29,805 nucleotides of DNA, taken from NCBI RefSeq assembly GCF_021107415.1, contig NZ_JAIOSW010000227.1:1-29805 (forward strand), given 5' to 3'. Below the pieces are notes generated by a model. That model was not told the DNA's origin, ran no database searches, and saw only the letters and a program-made list of their open reading frames with translations. The DNA is from Desulfobacula sp. GTDB taxonomy: Bacteria > Desulfobacterota > Desulfobacteria > Desulfobacterales > Desulfobacteraceae. The position numbers and the translations under genes are program-made. Positions 13,928 through 22,481 of this stretch are shown piece after piece (positions within the stretch are counted from its first letter, which is position 1; the number at the start of each line of letters is the position of its first letter).

Positions 13928-14569
13928 ATGGCGTACTGTCGAAAAAAACTTTATATCCTTTTTTGTCTATCTATACTTTTATCTGCAACCTTCTCCTATG
14001 CTGAAGAAGAAATAGAAGACTTAATTGATATATTCGAGGCGGATAGTAAAATTATTGCTATTATAGAGGGTAAAAAGACTATTCCCTTTAACCTTCAGTC
14101 AAAAGAGAATGTTCTATGGAGTGCATCAAAGGGCAACTTAGGTGCATTTCTAACCAATGATCATTTTTTTATAATTTCTACCTCTTCTGGTGTTTGGAAA
14201 TATTTGCATTTGAGGATAGACGAGTCAGAAAAAGCAATTGCGTCCTTATCTCCATATATTGCTTTATTGGTAACTAACAATCGTGTTATCGGCTATAATA
14301 CAGTATCTAATCAATTCATTGAAACTCAACTTTCAATTAATGATGAGTTCGTTACAGCAAAAGTAGAAAAATATGTCGCTGTGGTAATAACATCCAGCAA
14401 AGTAATTGGTTTCACGACAAAAACTTCGACTTTTATTTCAATCCCACTCCGAGGTAAGGAGACCCTACATACGATAAAAATAACATCGAGTAAAGCAATA
14501 GTTCGCACCTCTGATCGCTTGTTGACTTTTGAAGCAAAGGGTTCTATTTGGAATGAACACAGACTATAA
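13928..14569 (+). CDS. Secreted protein with four beta-rich repeats, function unknown
   Basis: The 213-residue product has a signal peptide (KKLYILFCLSILLSATFSYA, cleavage before EEEIED near residue 25). From residue ~60 four repeats of roughly 36-42 residues follow. Each has the pattern of hydrophobic strand, T-N/S-x-R/K-V-I-G-F/Y, then T-x-T/S-x-x-F-I. Examples are LLVTNNRVIGYNTVSNQFIE and VVITSSKVIGFTTKTSTFIS. This looks like blades of a beta-propeller or a beta-solenoid, but four blades would be few, so the protein may be short or a partner-dependent half. I do not recognise the family. AGGAGGAGAG gives a strong start. It lies right of the recombinase repeat and left of a GC-rich remnant. 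Confidence 0.7.
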   Translation: MAYCRKKLYILFCLSILLSATFSYAEEEIEDLIDIFEADSKIIAIIEGKKTIPFNLQSKENVLWSASKGNLGAFLTNDHFFIISTSSGVWKYLHLRIDESEKAIASLSPYIALLVTNNRVIGYNTVSNQFIETQLSINDEFVTAKVEKYVAVVITSSKVIGFTTKTSTFISIPLRGKETLHTIKITSSKAIVRTSDRLLTFEAKGSIWNEHRL

Positions 14570-14589
14570 TAGTTCTTTATCCAGCATAC

Positions 14590-14866
14590 AATAAACCCAT
14601 GAAGTTGATGGTGGGGCAGCAAGCGCGGCATTGATCTGGACAAACTGACCATTATCGGGCATTCTGGCAGCGGCAAGAGTACGCTACTGGGCACGGTAAC
14701 AGACATACACAAGTTCAATGCAATGGGACTGGGAATCAAGGGGCAGCCAAGGGCGATCGGGTACATATCATCCCGCAGCGGCGCGGAGGCTGGAAACTGG
14801 CGCTGTGCTCGATAAAGGACAGTACGCTGCTGCTGATTGACGTTGATAATATGAAATTGTCGCGTT
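14590..14866 (+). pseudogene. GC-rich remnant of a P-loop ATPase gene
   Basis: This ~280-bp stretch is clearly richer in GC than its surroundings. In one plus-strand frame it reads KLTIIGHSGSGKSTLLGTV, a perfect Walker A motif of ABC or related ATPases, and runs on to a TGA-like break near 14815. A second frame, open over the last third, ends WKLALCSIKDSTLLLIDVDN...LSR followed by TAA at 14866. No start codon, ribosome binding site, Walker B or signature motif is present. It looks like a foreign gene fragment broken by deletions; the parent family cannot be told. Confidence 0.55.
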
Positions 14867-14879
14867 AATTTTGAAAAAA

Positions 14880-17159
14880 TTAATTAAGCTCTCCCAGCAA
14901 TTGTTTGGCTTCTTCATAACCTTCAAAATCATTGCTAAGCTCAAAGGCCTTTTTTAATGATTTTTTAGCAAGCTGCTTTTCCCCTTTTTTGGCATAAGTA
15001 CGGCCAAGGTGAAAATGAATGGTCGCATTATTCGATAATTTCGTCAAAGCATCAGTAAATTCGATTTCAGCGTTTCCATATAAACCTTTATGATAGTATA
15101 CCAGCCCGAGCGTATCAGCAATGGCAGGATCTTCGGGGAATTTTTCTTTGGCTCTTCGTGCTAGTTCCAAGGCCTTTTCAATTTCATTAGTACGTGCTAC
15201 CAAATGGTATGCCAGATTGTTTGCGGCAGGGGCATAATCAGGATCTATTTCTAGAGCCTGGCGATAATGATCAGCTGCTTTTTCGTATTTTTTTTCACTA
15301 TCATAAATAGTTCCAATCATCATGTGCGCAAAGGCATTGTTTGGATTTATTTTTAAGATTGACTGATATTGGTCAAGAGCTTTGAGTTTTTCTTTGTTTG
15401 ATAAATAAATTTTTGCAAGAGCATTATATGGACCTGTAAATTGTGGATTGGCGTCAATGGCTTTAGTGAAGAATTGTTTTGCTTGTTCAGAATTATTCTG
15501 TTCTGAGAAAAGCTGCGCTTGAATATTATGAACAATCGCTTTGGACGTATTGTTCCCCTCAATAACTTTCAATTGTTTGTTGCAAAATTCATGGGCTTTG
15601 TTAAACTCTTTTTTCGCGACATGGACACGGATAATTTGTAAAAATACATCCATTTTTTGATTGTCTTTTTCATAGGTTTTGAAAAAATATTCATAGGCTG
15701 AATCATACTTTTTTAAGCTAGCCTGTAAAAGCCCCATCCGATAATAAGCCAATGGATTCTCAGGCAAAAGTTCAATAAGCCGTAGAAAATCTTTTTCTGC
15801 TTCCATAGGTTTTTGTTGACCCATTAAAGCATTTGCCCTGATCATTCGGGCATTATAGCTGTTAGGAGCAAGTTTAAGGGCATCTGTTGCTTCCATTCGT
15901 GCTAAATCATATGATTTTTCAGATAGATAGAGGTTTGAAAGCAAAAGTTTTGCTTTCAAAAATCTGGGATTAAGTTCAATAGATTTAATAATAGAAGCTT
16001 TTGCCTGGTCCAGCTTTCTTTTCCCAATATAATAAAGTCCTTTTAAATAATGGACTCTGAATGACTTTGGTTCATCTTTTTCAAGTGATTCAACTAACGG
16101 CAATACTTCGTCAAAATTTTTATTTAACAGCAGGATTTCTGTTTTTAGTAATCGGGAAGGGTAATAATCCGGTCTTTCGTTGAGAATAGGATCAATTAGT
16201 TTATTGGCTTCTTCAATATTTTTGTTATTGAAGTGAAACCTTGCAATAGTGTTTTTAATTGATAAGTCGTCAGGTTCGATGGCGGAAGCTTTTTTATATG
16301 AATCAAGGGCTTTTTCCTTATTATTGATACGTTCGTAAAAGTTTGCCATAATCATATATGATTTTATTGAATTATTCTTTGTATCAATTGCGCCCTGATA
16401 GGCTTTCTCAGCTTGATCATGTTCTTTTTGAATTAAATAGTAGTTTCCTAAAAGAATATAGGCTCGTTCATTTGTCGGATTATTTTTAATCGCATCTTTT
16501 AATAAAGATTCAATTTTTTTAAATTCTTTGTTTTTAAGGTAAAATCCGGCTAAAACAGAATATAATTTTATATTTTGTCTATCAATTTCAATGGCGCTTA
16601 GAAGAAGAGTCTCTGCTTCTTGGGGATTATTCTCAATAGCTTTAATTCTGGCCAGATTCTGCAATGCGCCAATATTTTTAGAATCAATCTTTAAAATTGC
16701 AGCATAAACGGCAGTAGCTTCATTGTAAGATTTTTTAACTAAATATATTTGGGCTTGGATATGCAGGGCTGTTATATTTTGGGGTTCTTTCTCAAGAATT
16801 ATAATGATTTTTTCCATGGCCGGCTCAATTTGTTTGCCAAGGAAGAGGAATTCGGCTAACTTTAATTGTGCTTTATTGTTGTCAGGATCTAATTGGACAA
16901 CTTTGGAATACATACCAAAAGCACCTTTTAAATTTCCCAATTTTACCATGGTTTCAGCTAAAAGATAATTCGCTTGAATAAATTTAGGATCTATTTTAAT
17001 GGCATTTTTAAGCTCAATTTCAGCCTTTTTATATTCTTTTTGAGCATAGTAGTTATTTGCTTTATTAAAAAAAGATTCTTTTTTTTCCTGTTCAGATTGA
17101 CAGCCGAGAACAAAACAGAAAACAACAAGGATAAAAAAGAATTTTAAAGCGGATTTCAT
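14880..17159 (-). CDS. TPR-repeat lipoprotein, PEP-CTERM-system PrsT type
   Basis: The 759-residue product has a lipoprotein signal (FVLGCQS, lipidated Cys near residue 20). About twenty tetratricopeptide units then run from residue ~30 to the C-terminus, for example YAQKEYKKAEIELKNAIKID and NNAFAHMMIGTIYDSEKKY. Length, lipidation and repeat layout match the TPR proteins of exosortase (PEP-CTERM) exopolysaccharide loci, which probably act as scaffolds in the periplasm. I choose ATG 17159, with GGAGG five bases before it, rather than an in-frame codon 45 bases upstream. It diverges from the coiled-coil/ATPase genes across a 287-bp gap. No exosortase or glycosyltransferase is in view. Confidence 0.85.
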   Translation of the reverse strand: MKSALKFFFILVVFCFVLGCQSEQEKKESFFNKANNYYAQKEYKKAEIELKNAIKIDPKFIQANYLLAETMVKLGNLKGAFGMYSKVVQLDPDNNKAQLKLAEFLFLGKQIEPAMEKIIIILEKEPQNITALHIQAQIYLVKKSYNEATAVYAAILKIDSKNIGALQNLARIKAIENNPQEAETLLLSAIEIDRQNIKLYSVLAGFYLKNKEFKKIESLLKDAIKNNPTNERAYILLGNYYLIQKEHDQAEKAYQGAIDTKNNSIKSYMIMANFYERINNKEKALDSYKKASAIEPDDLSIKNTIARFHFNNKNIEEANKLIDPILNERPDYYPSRLLKTEILLLNKNFDEVLPLVESLEKDEPKSFRVHYLKGLYYIGKRKLDQAKASIIKSIELNPRFLKAKLLLSNLYLSEKSYDLARMEATDALKLAPNSYNARMIRANALMGQQKPMEAEKDFLRLIELLPENPLAYYRMGLLQASLKKYDSAYEYFFKTYEKDNQKMDVFLQIIRVHVAKKEFNKAHEFCNKQLKVIEGNNTSKAIVHNIQAQLFSEQNNSEQAKQFFTKAIDANPQFTGPYNALAKIYLSNKEKLKALDQYQSILKINPNNAFAHMMIGTIYDSEKKYEKAADHYRQALEIDPDYAPAANNLAYHLVARTNEIEKALELARRAKEKFPEDPAIADTLGLVYYHKGLYGNAEIEFTDALTKLSNNATIHFHLGRTYAKKGEKQLAKKSLKKAFELSNDFEGYEEAKQLLGELN

Positions 17160-17446
17160 TATGACCTCCAAATTATTTGCGTAGTTTGCACATCCAATTA
17201 TCATGTCACTTTAATTTATAAAACAAAAATATTATAAGTTATAGCACATGATCGAATTGTTTCGTTTTTTGAATTGATAAAAGAGCAAAGTTATATATAG
17301 GTGACTTCAATTGTTTTTTCAAGAGAATAAAAGAAAACAAATTGAGCATTATCATATACATATTATTCTTAACATCTTGATAATTAATGCTTTCTAAGAT
17401 AAAGTCGCTCTTCAGTAGAATAGATATAATATAATTCGGAGTATAA
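17160..17446. promoter_or_regulatory. Divergent intergenic region with likely promoters for both sides
   Basis: This AT-rich 287-bp gap separates two divergently transcribed genes and must carry both promoters. A perfect TATAAT stands at 17425-17430, 16 bp before the plus-strand start, but no good -35 precedes it. That position would place transcription only about 10 bp before the start codon. Confidence 0.4.
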
Positions 17447-18604
17447 ATGAAATATTTTCCATTAAAAACGGTAATATTCTGTCTGTTATTCACACCAATT
17501 CTATATGTCGTTACACTGAACGTCTATCAAAAATATTTTAATCGTCATTATCTTCAAAAGATTGAGAATATTTTTATTGGAGATACCTCAAATCTTTTAG
17601 ATGGACGGGTATCGATTGAAGAGCAGATTGCCGAAAATATTTACACCTTTCTTGAAACTGACTGGATGGTTCAATATATTGGTCTTGACCTCAAAGCCCT
17701 TGTCACCACTAAAAAAGGGAAATTGATTTATCCAACTTTTATTAATGCAGATGCGTTTATAAACAGCCTTAATGAAAATAATAACTTTGAAATCATTGCA
17801 AAGCAGAATTTCAAAATTTTAAATGATGGGTTGACTGTTAGTGCTGAGATCAATCTGAATCATGGTTCCAGACTCGCTAATTTTATTTTATTAATATATT
17901 TCAGTGCTGGTCTTTTAATTGTTTTAATTTTATATAAAGTTGGAAGTTTAAAAGCAGCACATGATACAAAAGTCAAAAAGGCTTTAATTGATGATTTGCA
18001 AAAAGAAGAACAGGTTCATAAACAGATTTTAGAAAATTTGAAAAAAGAGCGACAGGGATTGTTTGAAAATATTAAATCTTTGAATGCTAAATATCAAAAA
18101 GATAAAAAGAAATTAAAAATAAATGAAGACGAAATGTTTGATGAGATTCTCTCTCTTGAAAAACAACTTAATGCCTTTATTGAATTAAAACAGGAGAAGG
18201 AAGAGGAAATCAATGAACTCAAGTCAACAATCAGCAAATATGAAAGAAGAAAAAGCTCGAAAAGCAAAAGAAATGAGTTCGATTTTACTTTTAAACGTTT
18301 TAGTGTTCTGTATAAGAACATTGTAATGAATAGAAAAGCGATTTCAGGATTATTAAGTCTAAATGAAGATCAACAAATCAAGGCAGAAGAATGTATACTA
18401 TTGTTAAATCAGAAACCAGAGAAAATAACGATAAAAAGAAAAGTGTTTTCGGGAAAAAAACATAAAACAACTTGCCTTGAAGTACTATTTGCATATAATG
18501 GACGTCTCTATTTTAAGCAGAATGAAAAAAGTAAAATTGAAGTACTGGTTGTCGGGACAAAAAATACTCAAGCAAAAGATATGGGGTTTCTTCATAATTC
18601 ATAA
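17447..18604 (+). CDS. Membrane-anchored coiled-coil protein, function unknown
   Basis: The 385-residue product has two membrane helices (about residues 7-25 and 143-165) flanking a ~115-residue periplasmic domain, an arrangement like a sensor protein. A long charged coiled coil follows (about 175-275, rich in Lys and Glu) in the cytoplasm. The C-terminal domain (about 280-385) begins FKRFSVLYKNIVMNRKA and contains GRLYFKQNEKSKIEVLVVGTKNTQ. No kinase, GGDEF or methyl-accepting motif is present. The C-terminal block recalls small RelE-like folds, but that is a guess. CGGAG sets the start, and the ATPase gene follows after 9 bp, so they probably form an operon and act together at the inner membrane. 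Confidence 0.72.
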   Translation: MKYFPLKTVIFCLLFTPILYVVTLNVYQKYFNRHYLQKIENIFIGDTSNLLDGRVSIEEQIAENIYTFLETDWMVQYIGLDLKALVTTKKGKLIYPTFINADAFINSLNENNNFEIIAKQNFKILNDGLTVSAEINLNHGSRLANFILLIYFSAGLLIVLILYKVGSLKAAHDTKVKKALIDDLQKEEQVHKQILENLKKERQGLFENIKSLNAKYQKDKKKLKINEDEMFDEILSLEKQLNAFIELKQEKEEEINELKSTISKYERRKSSKSKRNEFDFTFKRFSVLYKNIVMNRKAISGLLSLNEDQQIKAEECILLLNQKPEKITIKRKVFSGKKHKTTCLEVLFAYNGRLYFKQNEKSKIEVLVVGTKNTQAKDMGFLHNS

Positions 18605-18613
18605 TTAATTCAT

Positions 18614-20398
18614 ATGTATACTTCTTTTTATAAATTAAAAATAAAACCGTTTCAAATCAGTTCAGACCCTGATTTTCTGTGGCTTGGGGAAAAGCATCAA
18701 GAAGCATTGGCAACACTTAAATATGGTATTCTTGATAACAAAGGGTTCCTTTTATTGACCGGAGATGTCGGTACGGGTAAAACAACACTAATAAATTCAT
18801 TAATACAGAGTCTGAGCAACGATATCATTTGTGCATCAGTTTCAGACCCAAGTCTTTCAAAACTTGATTTCTTTAATTACATTGCATCCTCTTTTGGAAT
18901 TAACCAGGAATTTTCATCAAAGGGTGCCTTTCTTGTTCGATTTCGCAAATTCCTACTAGATGCTCATAAAATTGATAAAAAAATTTTACTTATCATTGAT
19001 GAAGCGCAGCTGTTAACCCAGGAACTGCTTGAAGAAATTCGCTTGTTATCAAATATTGAAAAGACAAACACTAAATTAATAAATATTTTTTTTGTCGGGC
19101 AGAATGAATTTAATGAAATTTTAAATCAAGATCAAAACAGAGCTGTCCGGCAAAGATTGACACTAAATTATAATATTGATCCATTAACTCCTGATGAGAC
19201 GGATGAGTACATACAATACCGGTTAAAAGTTGCCGGTGCAGTTCAATCCATTTTTGAACCTTTTGCTGTTCAGGAAATATTCATGTATTCCGGGGGATTC
19301 CCCAGAAGGATCAATATTATTTGTGATCATGCATTGTTGTCGGGTTATGTTAAAGACAAAGAAACAATTAGTGCGGGCATTATACAGGAGTGTGCCAAAG
19401 AACTTAAAATCCCCGCATATGTCAGGAATCGTGATATAAATGGATTTACAAACTATCATCAAAAACCTGTCCCCGATATTCAATCCCAATCAGTACTTTT
19501 GAGACCCATACCTCCGAAAAAAAAGGGGGGGGGGATCGGTAATTTATTAATTGGAATAGTCGGATTTTTTTTGTTTTTAATTATCTGCTGGTGGATATTA
19601 TTCCCTGTGAGTTTTCAGCAAGTCATATCAGATACCAATAGCCACATAAATTTTATAACAAATAATAGATCCAAGTTCCTTCCGGAATTTTTAAATCCAA
19701 CCATCTTAGCAGATAGCTCAAAAAATAGAAAAAATGAATATAATCAAATAGAAGTGTTAAAAGATGTGGGTAATAAAGAAGAAAAAATTCAAATTAAAAA
19801 AAACGATCAAGGGATTGCCAATCATCAGGAAAAAATGACAATACCCGGTAACAACATAGTAATATCGCAGAAAGATATAAAAAAAAGAATCCCCGAACCA
19901 TTAGTTCAAGATGAACTTCATGAAATTATTGAAAATAAAAACTTGTCTGAAAATCCAATTAAGTCGTCAAACACATCCATAAGGCCGAATGAATTAAAAA
20001 ACGAAAAAAAAATTAATCCGGCAGATCAAGATGGTGAAATGAAAAAAAAAATTTTGCCTTTACCAGAGGAAACAATAATTGTCAGATTTAACTATAACAC
20101 CAATGACTTTACTGAAGAAGGATTTAACAAATTAAAAAATTTTGCTGATATTCTTACAATGCATCCTGACGCCAAGATTTTGATTTCAGGCTATACAGAC
20201 TCAGAAGGCTATCAAAAATACAATATAAAGTTGTCAGAGTTCAGGGCTAATATTGTCAGAAGTTTTCTACTTGGAAGGGGTATAAATCCAGATCAAATTG
20301 GAGTTAAAGGCTTGGGAAGCATTAACCCCGTTGAAAGCAACAATACCGCTTGGGGAAGAATGATGAACAGACGCGTCGAAATTGAAATCCTTCAGTAA
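18614..20398 (+). CDS. ExeA/PEP-CTERM-locus-type AAA ATPase fused to an OmpA-like domain
   Basis: The 594-residue product starts like PEP-CTERM-locus and ExeA/GspA ATPases (YKLKIKPFQISSDPDFLWLG). Walker A is GDVGTGKT (residues 50-57) and Walker B LLIIDEAQ (125-132), followed by a sensor segment ending in GGFPRRINIICDHALLSG. One membrane helix lies at about 310-332, then a ~150-residue polar linker. An OmpA-like peptidoglycan-binding domain follows at about 485-594 (ILISGYTDSEGYQKYNIKLSEFRA; NRRVEIEI). It should join cytoplasmic ATP hydrolysis to the cell wall. The codons for KKKGGG (302-307) form an A8-G10 tract. The start follows the upstream stop by 9 bp with a weak ribosome binding site. 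Confidence 0.88.
   Translation: MYTSFYKLKIKPFQISSDPDFLWLGEKHQEALATLKYGILDNKGFLLLTGDVGTGKTTLINSLIQSLSNDIICASVSDPSLSKLDFFNYIASSFGINQEFSSKGAFLVRFRKFLLDAHKIDKKILLIIDEAQLLTQELLEEIRLLSNIEKTNTKLINIFFVGQNEFNEILNQDQNRAVRQRLTLNYNIDPLTPDETDEYIQYRLKVAGAVQSIFEPFAVQEIFMYSGGFPRRINIICDHALLSGYVKDKETISAGIIQECAKELKIPAYVRNRDINGFTNYHQKPVPDIQSQSVLLRPIPPKKKGGGIGNLLIGIVGFFLFLIICWWILFPVSFQQVISDTNSHINFITNNRSKFLPEFLNPTILADSSKNRKNEYNQIEVLKDVGNKEEKIQIKKNDQGIANHQEKMTIPGNNIVISQKDIKKRIPEPLVQDELHEIIENKNLSENPIKSSNTSIRPNELKNEKKINPADQDGEMKKKILPLPEETIIVRFNYNTNDFTEEGFNKLKNFADILTMHPDAKILISGYTDSEGYQKYNIKLSEFRANIVRSFLLGRGINPDQIGVKGLGSINPVESNNTAWGRMMNRRVEIEILQ
19517..19534 (+). repeat. A8-G10 homopolymer tract inside the ATPase gene
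   Basis: Eight A are followed by ten G, within codons for Lys-Lys-Lys-Gly-Gly-Gly just before the membrane helix. Poly-G runs of this length slip readily during replication. A change by one or two bases would cut off the membrane helix and OmpA-like domain while leaving the ATPase domain. Confidence 0.9.
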
Positions 20399-20654
20399 AT
20401 TCCTATTGAAAATCTCCATTAAGCTCGTTTAGTAACCAGACTGGATCAATTATCACACCTGATTAAAACTATGTAATAAATTACATAAATCATATAATAA
20501 ACTACACAATTTCATATGAACATGTAGAGCTTCCTGAATAAATCAGAATGGCCCTGTTAATTTGGTCATATTTATATTTTTTACGGACAATAATTAAAGA
20601 TGATTTTTTATTTTACAAGCGATTGCCTTGGGAAAATTCGACTTAAATATTTTG
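20399..20654. other. AT-rich intergenic sequence
   Basis: No gene is seen. TATGTAA-TAAA-TTACATA at 20470-20487 is a short perfect inverted repeat. I find no U-run hairpin that would serve as a clear terminator for the ATPase gene. Confidence 0.4.
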
Positions 20655-20692
20655 AGTCAAATATTGACTATTTTTTGATGCTGTGATATTTA
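20655..20692 (+). promoter_or_regulatory. Promoter with overlapping operator for the PxxKW gene
   Basis: TTGACT (20664-20669) and TATTTA (20687-20692) are spaced by 17 bases. AGTCAA-ATA-TTGACT (20655-20669) is a 15-bp inverted repeat with perfect 6-bp arms that covers the -35 box, where a repressor would block polymerase. The gene starts about 70 bp downstream. Confidence 0.55.
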
Positions 20693-20762
20693 ATTGAGGT
20701 TTATAGGTCTTAAGAGACTATTTAAAATTCAAACTACAGGATTAAGATACAGGATTATTATT

Positions 20763-21035
20763 ATGATTTGTACAACTATCAGGGAAGGTGACGACTGCGT
20801 ATTCATGACGGCAAAAGGATGCAGCTATAATGAAGGAGCATGCCTCCCTATTATTGATGAATGCAAAGGATGTGCGAGAACTTCAAAATATGAAACCGGT
20901 GAATATTGCACTGCCGCTCCGGATCCATCATTAAAATGGAAAAACGGAAATTGCAATATTGCAACCCATGTTAAAACTGTTGCAGCAAATAAAAAACAAA
21001 AGATTAACCCGATCAAAGCTTCCAAAAGAAGATAA
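20763..21035 (+). CDS. PxxKW-family cysteine-rich protein
   Basis: The 90-residue product has eight cysteines (3, 12, 20, 27, 34, 37, 49, 63) and the family motif PSLKW (residues 55-59), then a basic tail. Small cysteine-rich PxxKW proteins are known mainly from sulfate-reducing deltaproteobacteria; their role is unknown, and metal or cluster binding is a reasonable guess. There is no signal peptide. I choose ATG 20763, with AGGA eight bases before, over non-ATG codons further up. It is a single-gene unit with its own promoter (20664) and terminator (21059-21100). Confidence 0.82.
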   Translation: MICTTIREGDDCVFMTAKGCSYNEGACLPIIDECKGCARTSKYETGEYCTAAPDPSLKWKNGNCNIATHVKTVAANKKQKINPIKASKRR

Positions 21036-21058
21036 TTTTTATATATAAGTTTTATTTA

Positions 21059-21100
21059 AACTCTGTGGTTTTAGTCTTGATAAAGCTACAGAGTTTTTTT
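21059..21100 (+). terminator. Intrinsic terminator after the PxxKW gene
   Basis: AACTCTGTGG (21059-21068) pairs with CTACAGAGTT (21086-21095) in a 10-pair stem including one G-U, followed by a run of T. Confidence 0.85.
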
Positions 21101-21170
21101 AATTTCAATTACTTTAATGAATTGTTTTCAGGGTTACTTTATCCACTAACCATTTTAAAAAGAGTGAATT

Positions 21171-22481
21171 ATGAATCCTATTGCACAAGAACTAAACCAA
21201 ATTATTAATGGATCCAATCCCCACATTTTTGAAATGCTTTCTGATATGGGAAAAGCCCTTTTTTTTCCAAAAGGCATCCTGAGTCAGAGTGCTGAAGCCA
21301 AACAAAAAGCAGATAAGATTAATGCGACAATTGGTATTGCCAAAGAAGGCAACAGCGTATTAAGCCTTTCTTCGATCACAAAGTATATTAAAGATATTGA
21401 ACCGGATGATTATTTGCCTTATGCCCCATCCTTTGGCATTCCAGCACTTCGGAACAAATGGAAGTCCGACCTTTATCAAAAGAACCCGTCACTTAAAAAT
21501 AAAAAAATCAGTCTTCCTGTTGTGACTTCAGGTATCACCCACGGCGTCAGTATTCTGTCTGATATGTGGGTGAACACAAACGATGTGATTGTTCTGCCTG
21601 ATATGATGTGGGGTAATTACACTATGACCTTTTGTGTCAGAAACAGCGGACGAATTGTTCATTACAAAGCCTATGATGATCAGCTGACCCGGTTTAATAT
21701 AGATTCTTTTGAAAAAGTGATGCGTCAACAGGCAAAGGAAAATGATAAAATTGTCACGGTTTTAAATTTTCCTCATAACCCCAGCGGATATTCCTTAAGT
21801 GTATCCGAAGCTGACAGGGTTGCCGGTATTCTCATTGATATTGCCCGACAGGGTACCAATGTGGTTGTTGCTTGTGATGATGCCTACTTTGGACTTTTCT
21901 TTGAAGAACAAACCAGCAAAGAATCCATATTTACCAAACTTGCAGGTGCAGACAAACGCCTTGTCGCTATTAAACTTGATGGTGCAACAAAAGAAGACTA
22001 TGTTTGGGGGTTCAGAACAGGTTTTATTACCTATGGTGTTTTTGGAGATGATGATAATGTCCTGGAAGCACTGGAAAAGAAGACCGGAGGATGTATCCGT
22101 GGAAATATTTCCAATTCATCCCATTTGAGCCAGACCATTCTTTTAAAATCCATGGCGGATGAAAATTATGAGGTTTATAAAAAAGAAAAATTTGATCTCC
22201 TGAAAAGACGGGCTTTAAAAATGAAAGCGGTCTTAAAAGATCCTAAATTTAAAGATGCCTTTGATGTCTATCCATTTAATTCAGGATATTTCATGTGTAT
22301 CCGGTTAAAGGATGTGGACGCAGAAGAATTAAGGCTCCATCTTCTGGATAATTACGGGACCGGTTTGATTTCCATTGGTAAAAAAAATATCCGGGTGGCA
22401 TTTTCCTGTCTGGAAGAGAGTGATGTAGAAACATTGTTTGATATCATATTGAGTGGAATTGATGACCTTAGAAAAGGGTAA
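21171..22481 (+). CDS. PLP-dependent aminotransferase, class I/II fold
   Basis: The 436-residue product is a full-length fold-type I aminotransferase. Visible landmarks are the YAPSFGIPALRNKW substrate-side segment, the TSGITHGVSILSD cofactor-binding loop, NFPHNPSGYSLS with the conserved Asn-Pro, ACDDAYFGLF with the pyridine-binding Asp, and a candidate Schiff-base lysine in DGATKEDYVWGFRTGF. The C-terminal IRVAFSCLEE holds the carboxylate-binding Arg. The amino-acid substrate cannot be told. It overlaps the CLC transporter gene by one base, so the two are translationally coupled, an odd pairing. Confidence 0.88.
   Translation: MNPIAQELNQIINGSNPHIFEMLSDMGKALFFPKGILSQSAEAKQKADKINATIGIAKEGNSVLSLSSITKYIKDIEPDDYLPYAPSFGIPALRNKWKSDLYQKNPSLKNKKISLPVVTSGITHGVSILSDMWVNTNDVIVLPDMMWGNYTMTFCVRNSGRIVHYKAYDDQLTRFNIDSFEKVMRQQAKENDKIVTVLNFPHNPSGYSLSVSEADRVAGILIDIARQGTNVVVACDDAYFGLFFEEQTSKESIFTKLAGADKRLVAIKLDGATKEDYVWGFRTGFITYGVFGDDDNVLEALEKKTGGCIRGNISNSSHLSQTILLKSMADENYEVYKKEKFDLLKRRALKMKAVLKDPKFKDAFDVYPFNSGYFMCIRLKDVDAEELRLHLLDNYGTGLISIGKKNIRVAFSCLEESDVETLFDIILSGIDDLRKG

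Noticed and set aside
14326..14766. 146-codon minus-strand frame
   Set aside because: It is the antisense of the secreted repeat protein and of the Walker A remnant; the plus-strand readings are meaningful.
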